Source of the DNA: Betaproteobacteria bacterium
GTDB taxonomy: Bacteria > Pseudomonadota > Gammaproteobacteria > Burkholderiales > Ga0077523
DNA: 64,000 nt
Reading direction: 5' to 3'
Assembly: GCA_016713305.1 (NCBI GenBank)
Contig: JADJPK010000005.1
Coordinates: 372,001 to 436,000, forward strand
Shown: positions 34,619 to 43,353 of the stretch, piece after piece
Position numbering within the stretch: the first letter of the stretch is position 1
How the letters are laid out: every line of letters starts with the position of its first letter
Translations under genes and position numbers: made by a program
The notes under the pieces: model-generated
Seen by the model: only the letters and a program-made list of their open reading frames with translations
Database searches by the model: none
What the model was told of the DNA's origin: nothing

Positions 34619-34705
34619 GACGCTTCACCCCGTCCGGCGATGCGCCACCCGCGGGGCGCCGTGCGCCAGAAGCAATGTTGTACGGAGGTTCCGGGCCTCA
34701 CTCCC

Positions 34706-35470
34706 TCAGAGCTTGAAGACGTGGCCGTTGGCCAGCATGCGCGGATTGAACGGTTCCGCGCACTCTTCGATCTCTGCCATCGTGATGGCGCCTTCCCCAG
34801 GTTTCAGATGAGTGATGTAGATACGAGCCCGTCGTTCCAGCCGGCCAAGTTCTTCGGCGAGCTTCGAGGGCCACAGGTGTTTCGATGCGACCGCCAGCTG
34901 ACGCTCGCCATTGTGGAATGCCGTTTCAATGATGAGGTACCGCAGGTTCTCGATGCGGTTGGCCACCTGCCACAACTCATCGCATTCGGTGGTGTCGCCC
35001 GTGAAGATCATGCTGGCCTGACCGCTGTCGATGCAGTAGCCCACGGCCGGAACCGTGTGGTTCGCGGGGACCGGCGTGATCAGGCGGCCGTCGAGGTCGA
35101 CGCACTGGCCCAGCGCGACCTCGGAAAAGCGCAGGAACGGCTTCTTCTCGTCGGGGATGCGCGAGAAGTCGGGCCAGATCTTCCAGTTGAAGATGTGGTC
35201 CCGCAGGATCTTCAGCGTCTCCGCCGTGGCGTGCACGACGATCGGCCGGTCCCTCATGCCACCCACCGTGTCCACCAGGAACGGTAGCATGGCGACGTGG
35301 TCGAGATGCGAGTGAGTGAGAAAGACGTGATCGATGAGCTGGAGCTCGGTCAGGCTCAAGTCGCCCACGCCGGTCCCGGCGTCGATGAGGATGTCCTGGT
35401 CGACCAGCATGGCGGTCGTCCGCAGATTGCCGCCGATACCGCCACTGCATCCAAGTACGCGTACTAGCAT
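34706..35470 (-). CDS. Metallo-beta-lactamase-fold hydrolase (class II cyclic-nucleotide phosphodiesterase-like)
   Basis: ATG 35470 (MLVRVLGCSGGIGGNLRT) gives 254 residues. The zinc motif HSHLDH is followed by FTGDTTECDELW and THLKPGEG, and the His from ANGHVFKL ends the protein. This matches the class II 3',5'-cyclic-nucleotide phosphodiesterase branch of the fold. It lies 11 bases after the adenylate cyclase gene and is transcribed with it, so cAMP breakdown is a fair inference. It could instead be an RNase Z-like enzyme; the lack of an exosite argues against that. Confidence 0.75.
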   Translation of the reverse strand: MLVRVLGCSGGIGGNLRTTAMLVDQDILIDAGTGVGDLSLTELQLIDHVFLTHSHLDHVAMLPFLVDTVGGMRDRPIVVHATAETLKILRDHIFNWKIWPDFSRIPDEKKPFLRFSEVALGQCVDLDGRLITPVPANHTVPAVGYCIDSGQASMIFTGDTTECDELWQVANRIENLRYLIIETAFHNGERQLAVASKHLWPSKLAEELGRLERRARIYITHLKPGEGAITMAEIEECAEPFNPRMLANGHVFKL

Positions 35471-35481
35471 TTGACGATGGA

Positions 35482-37707
35482 TTACTTGGTGTCGAAGTCG
35501 AAGACGCCGTCCCACGCCGGGCCGGGTGGGTGGCTGCGAAGATAGGCGACCCGGTCCAGGAAAGCGGAATATAGCCCGTCCTTGGCATCGGCACGCTGGA
35601 GATTGAGCAACTGCAGCTCGGCCTTGTCCCAATCCTGAGCGCGATAGAACTTCAGGGCCTGGTGAAACAGCTTCATCCTGTCCAGCTTCTCCTTGGGCAC
35701 TTCGCCCTGCATGCCAACGGGCTCGTAAATGGTGACCGGCTCGTCCTTTCCCTTCACCCGCACACGATCCAGTTCACGGAATACGACGTCCGGAACGGCG
35801 GCTCGCGTGTCCTCTCCCACCAACATCGTCACGCCGTAGCGTTTCGTCAGCCCTTCCAGGCGCGAAGCCAGGTTCACGCTGTCGCTCATCACGGTGTAGG
35901 CGACACGGATTTCCGAGCCCATGTTACCCACGCTCATCTTGCCCGTGTTCACGCCGATGCCGATCCTGAGCGGCGGCCAGCCTTTCGCCTTGAACTCTGC
36001 CGCCATCTCTTCCAGCGTACGTTCCATCTCCAGCCCGGCCAAGACCGCATGACGCGCGTGCTCCGCGTCCTCCACCGGCGCGCCCCAGAAAGCCATGATG
36101 GCGTCGCCCATGTACTTGTCGATGGTTCCTCTCTGACGGTGAATGACGCGCGTCATCGGTGTCAGGTAGTCGTTCATCAGCTGCGACAACGCCTTCGGTT
36201 CCAGACCTTCCGAAATCGTCGTGAAGCCGCGAACGTCGGAGAAGAGGACCGTCATTTCCCGGCTTTCGCTCTCCATCGAGAACTCGTCCGGGTTGCGGCT
36301 CATCTCGTCCACGAGTTCCGGAGGCACGTACTGTCCGAACAGGCCGGCGATCCGCTGCTTGGAGCGCGACTCGACGAAATACCCGTAGCTCATGTTCACG
36401 GCGTAGAGCAGAAACACCATTAGCAAGCCCGATGCCAAAGGCAGCACAAGATTGCCGTAGTGCCAGATCGCGACATTCACGGCCGCAATGCCGGCGAGCG
36501 TCACGACCGTGGCCACGGTCGAGCGGATGGGGCTCAGAAAAGGCAGCGCGAAGGCCAGGCTCAGGCCGGCAAGCCCCAGCAGGACCACCTCCGCTCCGAG
36601 CACATAAGGCGGACGCTGCTTGATCGTCCCGTCGAGCATGCCCGCAATCAGGTTGGCGTGGATCTCCACCCCGGGGAACAGCGGCGCGACGGGTGTCGAC
36701 CGCAGATCCTGCAGACCCGGAGCGGTGGTGCCGACGAGAACGATCTTGTCCTTGAGTTGCTCGACTGCAGTGCGATCGCGCAGGACGTCGGTGGCCGAGA
36801 CGTATACGAAGCTGCCTTGCGGGCCCCGGTACGGCACCAGGGCGTTGGCCTGCTCGTCCACCGGAATGCGGACGGGCGCCGCTTCGACCCACTCGAGCCC
36901 GGGGTAGCTGCGATTCATCAGGCTGTCCGACGGATATCCCGGCACGACTTTCGGCGACTTGAGCAGCAGCCGGACGATCGCCAGCGCTAGAGGTTCGTAA
37001 TACGCGCCCTTGTACTGAGCCAGGATGGGCACCCTGCGGTGAACGCCATCGTGATCCGTCGCAGGGGTGAAGTGTCCGCCGGACGCAGCGGCTTGCTGCA
37101 GTTCGGGCAGGTTGCCGCCATAGCCTTCGAAGGACGAGAAATCGATGTTCCGCCCCGTGAACGTACCTGCTGGCAGTACGGGCGCGGGAATGGAGCCCAG
37201 GGCGAGTCCCCTGCCGTCCTGCTTCTGATTGGAGAAGTAATAGCCCAGAACCACCGGCCTGTTCCGCAGATGATCGGCCAGGACGCGGTCGAACTCGAGC
37301 CGCGGGGCGACCGTTTCGAGCAGGTTCTGGAACTGGGGGACATCCTTGAACTCGCTCTGCGAGAGTTCGCGCAGGACCTGCAGGCCCGAACTCTCGTCCT
37401 TTTCCGGGAACACGACGTCGAATCCGATGACGGCCACGGCGTAGCGGTCGAACAGCTTGTCGACCAGTGCGGCGACACGATCGCGGCGCCAGGGCCACCG
37501 GCCTTCCTCCGCAAGACTCTTTTCGTCGATGTCGACGATCACGATACGTGAGTCCTGGGTGGACGGCATGGTGAGCCGGAGCCGGGTATCGTAGGTGATC
37601 GACTCGAGCGTTGTCACGATGGGCACTTCGTAGAACCGCGCCGCCAGGAGCATGAACGCGAGGACGACGAGGAGGCCCAGCAGGATGCGGATCGCGTACT
37701 TCTTCAC
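35482..37707 (-). CDS. CHASE2-domain adenylate cyclase, class III, membrane-bound
   Basis: The 741-residue protein has an N-terminal membrane segment (IRILLGLLVVLAFMLLAA), then a CHASE2 sensor domain to about 360. Three membrane segments (residues about 370-450) follow, and then a class III cyclase domain: VLFSDVRGFTTIS, DKYMGDAIMAFWGAP (both metal-binding Asp) and YTVMSDSVNLASRLEGL. The Lys before the second Asp supports adenylate rather than guanylate specificity. CHASE2 faces the periplasm and senses an unknown signal. The C-terminal 100 residues (TIYEPVGM...) form the usual linker/tail. Confidence 0.93.
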   Translation of the reverse strand: MKKYAIRILLGLLVVLAFMLLAARFYEVPIVTTLESITYDTRLRLTMPSTQDSRIVIVDIDEKSLAEEGRWPWRRDRVAALVDKLFDRYAVAVIGFDVVFPEKDESSGLQVLRELSQSEFKDVPQFQNLLETVAPRLEFDRVLADHLRNRPVVLGYYFSNQKQDGRGLALGSIPAPVLPAGTFTGRNIDFSSFEGYGGNLPELQQAAASGGHFTPATDHDGVHRRVPILAQYKGAYYEPLALAIVRLLLKSPKVVPGYPSDSLMNRSYPGLEWVEAAPVRIPVDEQANALVPYRGPQGSFVYVSATDVLRDRTAVEQLKDKIVLVGTTAPGLQDLRSTPVAPLFPGVEIHANLIAGMLDGTIKQRPPYVLGAEVVLLGLAGLSLAFALPFLSPIRSTVATVVTLAGIAAVNVAIWHYGNLVLPLASGLLMVFLLYAVNMSYGYFVESRSKQRIAGLFGQYVPPELVDEMSRNPDEFSMESESREMTVLFSDVRGFTTISEGLEPKALSQLMNDYLTPMTRVIHRQRGTIDKYMGDAIMAFWGAPVEDAEHARHAVLAGLEMERTLEEMAAEFKAKGWPPLRIGIGVNTGKMSVGNMGSEIRVAYTVMSDSVNLASRLEGLTKRYGVTMLVGEDTRAAVPDVVFRELDRVRVKGKDEPVTIYEPVGMQGEVPKEKLDRMKLFHQALKFYRAQDWDKAELQLLNLQRADAKDGLYSAFLDRVAYLRSHPPGPAWDGVFDFDTK

Positions 37708-37822
37708 GTGAGCAGTGGCGCCCCCTGCGCCGGCTTGGAAGGATCGTCAGGGCAACGCCTCTCGCCGCCCGCGCAAGGACTCGGAATTGCGCCGCTCAGG
37801 CGTGCCGCACAGTCGGATACGC

Positions 37823-38656
37823 TCAGGCGGCGGGCTTGAAGAAGAACTCCATCTTGACGCCTGCCAACTCGATGATGTCATGGTCGTGCAGCAGGTGGGC
37901 CTGGGCATCCTGCACCTTGCCGTTCACGATCGGGAACTGTGCGCCCTCGACGTGGGTGATGAAGAAACCCTGCGGGCGCTTGGCGATCACCGCCACCTGC
38001 ACGCCCGGTTTGCCCAGAGTCGTCAAGGCCTTGATCAGAGGAAGTTCCCGGCCGGCATTCGGACCGGAAAGGATCTGGATGACGCCTTGCGTGGCGGCCG
38101 CAGGGGCAGGAGACATGCCGGGTATGGAGGCGAGCGTCCCGGGCACCGAAGCCATGGGGTTCGATCCGGGATGGGTCGACATGGGGGAGGGCATCGGGTG
38201 GCCGGTCGCGGTGTGCGGAACGTTCGTCTGTGTGTCCGTCATCGGCCGGCGGATGTCGGTCCGGGTGCCCGTCCCGGTCTGGGTATCGCCCGTGCGCGGC
38301 TCCGCGGTACGCGGTGTCGAACGCAGCACCATCGTCTTCTCGAAATCGGCGGCGGTCGTGGTACTGGTCTGCTCGTTCACGTACTTGACCTTGTACTTGC
38401 CGATCTCGACGACGTCCCCGTTCTGCAGGAAGTGCTTCTTGATCGGCTGGCCGTTCACGAGCGTACCGTTGGTGCTGCCGAGGTCTTCGAGGAAGGAATC
38501 GTTGAGAATCGTGACGATCGCAGCGTGCTCCCCGCTCACGGCGAGATTGTCGATCTGCACGTCGTTGTGGGCCTTTCTGCCGATGGTGGTCCGCTCCTTC
38601 GTGAGCGCGTACTCCTTGAGCACTACACCGTCGAGCGTGAGAATCAACTTGGCCAT
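37823..38656 (-). CDS. FHA-domain protein with a second FHA-like domain
   Basis: ATG 38656 gives 277 residues. The N-terminal FHA domain (TIGRKAHNDVQIDNLAVSGE and DLGSTNGTLVNG) should bind phosphothreonine. A Pro/Ser/Thr-rich linker follows (about 115-195). The C-terminal part (LPLIKALTTLGKPGVQVAVI, IVNGKVQDAQAHLLHDHDII) has a degenerate second FHA. It lies between the cyclase and the PP2C gene and 17 bases from the latter. It likely reads phosphorylation by the kinase encoded upstream. Confidence 0.9.
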   Translation of the reverse strand: MAKLILTLDGVVLKEYALTKERTTIGRKAHNDVQIDNLAVSGEHAAIVTILNDSFLEDLGSTNGTLVNGQPIKKHFLQNGDVVEIGKYKVKYVNEQTSTTTAADFEKTMVLRSTPRTAEPRTGDTQTGTGTRTDIRRPMTDTQTNVPHTATGHPMPSPMSTHPGSNPMASVPGTLASIPGMSPAPAAATQGVIQILSGPNAGRELPLIKALTTLGKPGVQVAVIAKRPQGFFITHVEGAQFPIVNGKVQDAQAHLLHDHDIIELAGVKMEFFFKPAA

Positions 38657-38673
38657 AGAGTCTGTCCCCGTCT

Positions 38674-39498
38674 TCACTTGAACCACGACAGGACCCGGGA
38701 GAGCCAGGTGTCGGCCGCCGGGAAGTCCCGGCTCACCTTCACGAGCACCACGGATACGTTGTCGCGGCCACCGTTGTCGTTGGCCATCTGGACCAACTGG
38801 TTCGCCGCAAGCGGCAGATTGGAGCCCATCGCATTGAGGGTGAGTTCGATGTCATCGTCCTCCACCATGTCGTTGAGCCCGTCTGAACACAAAAGATAGA
38901 TGTCGCCCGGCTGCACGTCGTAGGTGTGGATTTCGGCCTCCACCTCCGGTTCGATTCCAAGCGCTCGCGTGACGAGGTTCTTGTTCTGCGAACGGCGAGC
39001 GGCCTCCTTGGTCAGCATGCCGCTGTCGATCTGTTCCTGCAGCAACGAATGATCCCGGGTGACCTGTTCCAGCTTCTCGTTTCGCAGCCGGTACAGTCGG
39101 GAGTCGCCTATGTGGGCCACCGACATCCGGTTGTCCCGGTAAAGCGCCACGACCAGCGTCGTACCCATGCCGGCGTACTGCGGCTGGCTGTTGGCCGACT
39201 CGTAGATCGAGGTGTTCGTCTTGTTGATGATGCCACGAAGCAGGCGCGTCGCCTGATTGTCGCCGTCATCCTGGCTCAGCGCGTGCAGACTCGTCTTCGC
39301 GACCGCCTGCCGCATCTCCGAAGTGATCAACGCCACTGCGATACCGCTCGCGACTTCCCCGGCATTGTATCCCCCCATGCCATCGGCGAGGACCACGAGG
39401 CCGATGGATCCGTCCGTCGCGATGGCGTCCTCGTTGTGCGAACGGACCATCCCGGTATGTGTCGCGCTGGCGATCTCCAGTGCCTTTGCAAGATTCAT
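38674..39498 (-). CDS. PP2C-family Ser/Thr protein phosphatase
   Basis: ATG 39498 (MNLAKALEIASATHTGMV) gives 274 residues. All the PP2C metal motifs are present: RSHNEDAIATDG, VLADGMGGYNAGEVAS, AHIGDSRLYRL, CSDGLNDMVEDDD and GGRDNVSVVLV. It is transcribed 4 bases after the kinase stop. The pair resembles the Stk/Stp type in which the phosphatase removes phosphates placed by the adjacent kinase. The protein looks soluble. Confidence 0.95.
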   Translation of the reverse strand: MNLAKALEIASATHTGMVRSHNEDAIATDGSIGLVVLADGMGGYNAGEVASGIAVALITSEMRQAVAKTSLHALSQDDGDNQATRLLRGIINKTNTSIYESANSQPQYAGMGTTLVVALYRDNRMSVAHIGDSRLYRLRNEKLEQVTRDHSLLQEQIDSGMLTKEAARRSQNKNLVTRALGIEPEVEAEIHTYDVQPGDIYLLCSDGLNDMVEDDDIELTLNAMGSNLPLAANQLVQMANDNGGRDNVSVVLVKVSRDFPAADTWLSRVLSWFK

Positions 39499-39502
39499 GT
39501 GG

Positions 39503-42049
39503 CTAGAGGCTGACGTCGATTTCCGCGTATCCCGCGGCGCAGGCTCGGAGGGCGGCTGCCAGCTCATCACCCGAGCCGAAGCGGTCTTCCTTGTTCTTGG
39601 CGAGGCAGCGGTCGATGATGGCCACCAGGCAGTCGGGCAGTGCAGGGTTGATGCTCAGGATGTCGACGGGCGGCTCGTTCGCAATCTTGTACATGAGCTG
39701 CGTCATGGTCTCGCCCTGGAACGGCAGCGCGCCGCTCGCCAACTGGTAGAGCGTCACGCCCAGCGAGAAGAGATCGGACTGGCCGTCGATCTTTCTCCCT
39801 GCAAGTTGCTCCGGCGACATGAACGATGGCGTTCCCAGCACCATGCCCGTCTTGGTCTTGGAGGAGTCGGTGATGCGGGCAATTCCGAAGTCGGTGACCT
39901 TGACCGAGTCGGTGGCCGGGTCGTACATGATGTTCGCCGGCTTGATGTCCCGATGCACCACGTTCTGCTTGTGGGCGTATTCGAGCGCCTCGGCCACGCG
40001 TGCAACGATGCTCATGGTCTTCGGCAGCGGCAGAAGGGTGCCGGGTTTCGTGAACGGGGTCAGATCGCGTCCGGTCAGGAATTCCATCGCGATGTAGGCG
40101 AGGTCGTGTTCCTCGCCCGCGTCGTAGATGGTGACGATGTTCGCGTGGTTCAGGCGGCCGGCCGTTTCGGCTTCACGGAAGAAGCGTTCCTTCACGTCCT
40201 GCAATTCGTCAGGCTCGAACTCCTGCGACAGGGCCATCGTCTTGATGGCCACCACGCGGCCGATCTTCGGATCGCGGCCGTAATACACCACGCCCATCGC
40301 ACCCTTGCCGAGTTCCTTCTCCACCTGGTAGCGGCCGAGCATCGGCTTTTCCACCTGACCGCCATCGAGCATCAAGGTGGATGCGTTGGTGCGGCCGGAA
40401 GATCCCCCGAGGATGACGGTCTCGGACATCTGCTTTGCGCGGGCCAGCTTCGTTTCGAGGTCGCGGAACTTCGGGTTGTAGGTGGCCATGTACTCGTACA
40501 CGGCATGTGCCTTGTTGAACTGCCGCTTGCGCTCGAAGTCGAGGGCCAGGTTGTAGAGGTTGTCCAGCAGCGTGTCGTTGAGGGGGCACTTCTTGAACTT
40601 GTCGAAGGCCATGTCGAGCTGGCCCTGGCCCTGGAAGGCGAGCCCCAGCATCCGGTTCGACTCCGCCGATTCGACGTCGGACTTGATCTTTCCGCGCTCC
40701 GTGGCGAGGAAGCGCTTGGTCGTGAGCGCCAGGTGGCCGACGATCAGCAGGACCACGGGCGCCATGAGGGGAATCCAGACGAGCTGGCTCGTCATGAGGA
40801 CGAAGTGCGCGCCGATGAGCGCCACGACGAGGGCGACCGTCAGCCCTGCGGCAGCGCCCGCCTTGAGTCTGGGCAGGGCCAAAGCCAGATAGGCGACGAC
40901 CAGGAGGAATGCGGCGATCTCGACCCATTGCCCCCAGGAAGGCGCCACGAAGAAGTCTTCCTGGAGGATGCTCGAGACAGAATGCGCCAGGGTCAGCACG
41001 GGCGGCATGGTCGGCGAGATCGGAGTCACCTGCGTGCTTCCGACCCCGGCCGCGGTCGCCCCGATGAGCACGATCTTGTCGCGATACTTGTCCGCGGGAA
41101 TCTTGCCGCTCATCACGTCGTAGAAAGAATCGACCTGGAACGCGGATCTCCCTTCCCGGTCCTTGTAGAAGTACGTGTACATCTGCAGCTGCGGATCGGT
41201 GCGGATCTGCAGATTGCCCACTTTCACGCCTTCGCCCAACTGCACCTTGATGTCCTTTGGCGAGAGATTCAGGCTGCGAGCGGCGACTGCGAGAGACAGC
41301 GAGGGGAAGAAACTGTCGTAGTAGCGGATGACGAGCGGTTCCTGACGGATGCTGCCGTCGACGTCGGGCGCCACGTTGAGGTGTCCTACTCCCGCCGCCC
41401 CTGCCCCGAGGGTTTCCAGCGGCACGAGCACGTGGGTGGCAGGCAGAGGGTAGAGACTATTGGCGGCAGCGCCGACGTTGTCTTCTATGGCTGGCAGATT
41501 GTTCTTCTGCACGAACTCCGGCAGTGCCGCATCGGGATTGCCTCGGGGTTCACCAAGTTCGAAGACCAGCGGCAGCACGACGTTGCCGGCTCCGGCGACG
41601 GCATTGGCCAGTTTGCGGTCCGTATTGAGGGCGCCTTCCGCTTCAGCCAGCAGCGTCTCGATGGGCAGCAGCTGTTCCCTTGTGGTATCGGGAATCACCT
41701 GATACGCCTCGATCAACTTGTTGATGTAGGCGAGGCCCGGATCGATCTGGGGTTCGGAGAAGAATACGGTGTGCGCGACGACCTTTGCCTTGGCTTCGGC
41801 GAGCTTCTCGAGCATCTTGGCGTGCACGTCGCGCGACCACGGCCAGCGGCCGATGTTGGCGATCGAGACGTCGTCTATGGCAATGACGGCGACCTTGTCG
41901 CTTGCGCTGTGCCCGGTCGCCCGAAGACCCATGTCGTAGGCCTGACGCTCCAGCCCCTGGAGCATTTCGCCCCGCGACAGAATGAGCATGACCACGGCGA
42001 TCGCGATCGCCAGGAACCAGTCTGATTTCCAGATCGAGAACTTGCTCAT
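39503..42049 (-). CDS. CHASE2 sensor Ser/Thr protein kinase
   Basis: The 848-residue protein has an N-terminal membrane segment (FLAIAIAVVMLILS), a CHASE2 domain to about 360 and a set of membrane segments around 370-450. An approximately 120-residue linker with TPR-like helices follows. The kinase domain then has LGKGAMGVVYYGRDP, VVAIKTMAL, HRDIKPANIM (about residue 699) and DFGIARITDSS. The same sensor domain precedes the adenylate cyclase in this cluster, so both outputs may read related periplasmic cues. No PASTA domain is present. Confidence 0.93.
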   Translation of the reverse strand: MSKFSIWKSDWFLAIAIAVVMLILSRGEMLQGLERQAYDMGLRATGHSASDKVAVIAIDDVSIANIGRWPWSRDVHAKMLEKLAEAKAKVVAHTVFFSEPQIDPGLAYINKLIEAYQVIPDTTREQLLPIETLLAEAEGALNTDRKLANAVAGAGNVVLPLVFELGEPRGNPDAALPEFVQKNNLPAIEDNVGAAANSLYPLPATHVLVPLETLGAGAAGVGHLNVAPDVDGSIRQEPLVIRYYDSFFPSLSLAVAARSLNLSPKDIKVQLGEGVKVGNLQIRTDPQLQMYTYFYKDREGRSAFQVDSFYDVMSGKIPADKYRDKIVLIGATAAGVGSTQVTPISPTMPPVLTLAHSVSSILQEDFFVAPSWGQWVEIAAFLLVVAYLALALPRLKAGAAAGLTVALVVALIGAHFVLMTSQLVWIPLMAPVVLLIVGHLALTTKRFLATERGKIKSDVESAESNRMLGLAFQGQGQLDMAFDKFKKCPLNDTLLDNLYNLALDFERKRQFNKAHAVYEYMATYNPKFRDLETKLARAKQMSETVILGGSSGRTNASTLMLDGGQVEKPMLGRYQVEKELGKGAMGVVYYGRDPKIGRVVAIKTMALSQEFEPDELQDVKERFFREAETAGRLNHANIVTIYDAGEEHDLAYIAMEFLTGRDLTPFTKPGTLLPLPKTMSIVARVAEALEYAHKQNVVHRDIKPANIMYDPATDSVKVTDFGIARITDSSKTKTGMVLGTPSFMSPEQLAGRKIDGQSDLFSLGVTLYQLASGALPFQGETMTQLMYKIANEPPVDILSINPALPDCLVAIIDRCLAKNKEDRFGSGDELAAALRACAAGYAEIDVSL

Positions 42050-42225
42050 CGTCGCGATCGCGGGGCCTTAATTCATTGTGTTATCGGCAGTTAGTCGCGT
42101 CATTTGAACATCTTACGACATTTGTGCCGAAAGTCTATGATTTTTTTCCAAAACACCTTGGCGTTCGCGATGCCCAGGGTTGAGGGCAGGTTACAAGCGG
42201 CGACCGTGCCAGCTATGTCCGACGG

Positions 42226-42516
42226 TCAGTCGACGCCTTCCATCAGGACCACATCGGTGACGGCGCTCCGTTGCCGGAGCGCCCGCGCCGCCGCATAGGC
42301 GTCGGAGTGATACCACGCCAGTGCTGCGTCCATGGAGTCGAATTCGAGGAGAACAGCCCGTTTGGGGACGAAGGCCCCTTCCAGGACTTGCACGCTGCCG
42401 CCGCGTACGCGGTAACGGCCACCTGCCTCCGTGATCGTGGGGGCCACGAGCTCGCGGTAGGTCGCGAAGCCCGCAGGATCCGTGACGTCGACATTGGCGA
42501 AGATGAAGGCAGACAT
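42226..42516 (-). CDS. DUF1330-family protein
   Basis: The 96-residue protein (SAFIFANVDVTDPAGFATYR, GRYRVRGGSVQVLEG, LEFDSMDAALAWYHSDAY) is a dimeric alpha/beta-barrel (DUF1330) protein. Members are small, widespread and uncharacterised; some are linked to oxidation of hydrophobic compounds. It lies between the kinase operon and tpx. It could be co-transcribed with tpx. Confidence 0.88.
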   Translation of the reverse strand: MSAFIFANVDVTDPAGFATYRELVAPTITEAGGRYRVRGGSVQVLEGAFVPKRAVLLEFDSMDAALAWYHSDAYAAARALRQRSAVTDVVLMEGVD

Positions 42517-42598
42517 GGAACGGACCCCGCGAGGCGAAGTTGCACAGCGTTCACTTGCATGATCGCGGCCGGCCCGCGACCCACTGCGATCGGCCTGC

Positions 42599-43099
42599 TC
42601 AGCCGAGTGCCTTCAACGCCGCGTCGTAGTCGGGTTCGGTCGCGATCTCGGGGACCAGCTGGGAATGCAGGACACGATTGTTCTCGTCCAGTACGACGAC
42701 GGCCCGGGCAGTCAGGCCTCGCAACGGGCCGTCGGCGATGTCCACACCGTACTTCTGGTGGAAGTCCCTGCCGCGAAATGTGGAAAGGGTGACCACGTTC
42801 GACTGTCCCTCGGCGCCGCAGAAGCGCGACATGGCGAACGGCAGGTCGGCGGCGATCACCAGCACGACGGCATTGTCCATCGCGGAAGCCTTCTCGTTGA
42901 AGACGCGAGTCGACTTCTGGCAGGTGGGAGTGTCCAGACTCGGAACGATGTTCAAGACCTTTCGCTTGCCGTTCCACGAGGTGAGGGCGACATCGGCGAG
43001 ATCCTTGCCGGTCAGGAGGAAATCCGGGGCCGTGTCGCCGGCTTTCGGCAGATGGCCGCCGACGGTGACGGGATTGCCCTTCAATGTGACTGTAGCCAT
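42599..43099 (-). CDS. tpx: Thiol peroxidase Tpx
   Basis: ATG 43099 gives 166 residues. The peroxidatic Cys60 lies in PSLDTPTC and the resolving Cys94 in SRFCGAEG, as in enteric Tpx (61 and 95). It reduces lipid hydroperoxides with thioredoxin. The frame is open upstream, but ATG 43099 fits the family N-terminus MATVTLKGNPVTV. A run of ten G at 43296-43305 lies upstream. Confidence 0.95.
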   Translation of the reverse strand: MATVTLKGNPVTVGGHLPKAGDTAPDFLLTGKDLADVALTSWNGKRKVLNIVPSLDTPTCQKSTRVFNEKASAMDNAVVLVIAADLPFAMSRFCGAEGQSNVVTLSTFRGRDFHQKYGVDIADGPLRGLTARAVVVLDENNRVLHSQLVPEIATEPDYDAALKALG

Positions 43100-43353
43100 G
43101 GTTCTCCGGTTCAGGTGGTGTATGACATTCGCACGCGTGCAGGGAGGCGGCGCCCGATGAGAAGGGTGGAACGCTTTCCGCAAGAGACGGGCGCCGCGAA
43201 TGCGAAGCAGTATGCACACCCTGTCCTGGAGCGACAAGACTTGCATTCGACGGCCGGCCGGGCACCTAACTTGTCGCGGGCCGGCAGGTGCGTCCGGGGG
43301 GGGGGCTCGGCTCACTGTCTGTTTCGACCTGTGAGTGCGAAGCAGCAACCGGC

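Noticed and set aside
39257..42025. A very long + strand open frame opposite the CHASE2 kinase gene (over 900 codons).
   Set aside because: It is the mirror of a clear kinase gene in GC-rich DNA, with no domain or ribosome site; antisense shadows of this size are common here.
42050..42225. A possible sigma-54 promoter for the CHASE2 kinase operon (CGGCAC then TCGT).
   Set aside because: Only the -24 half matches; the -12 element is poor and the GG-N10-GC pattern fails.
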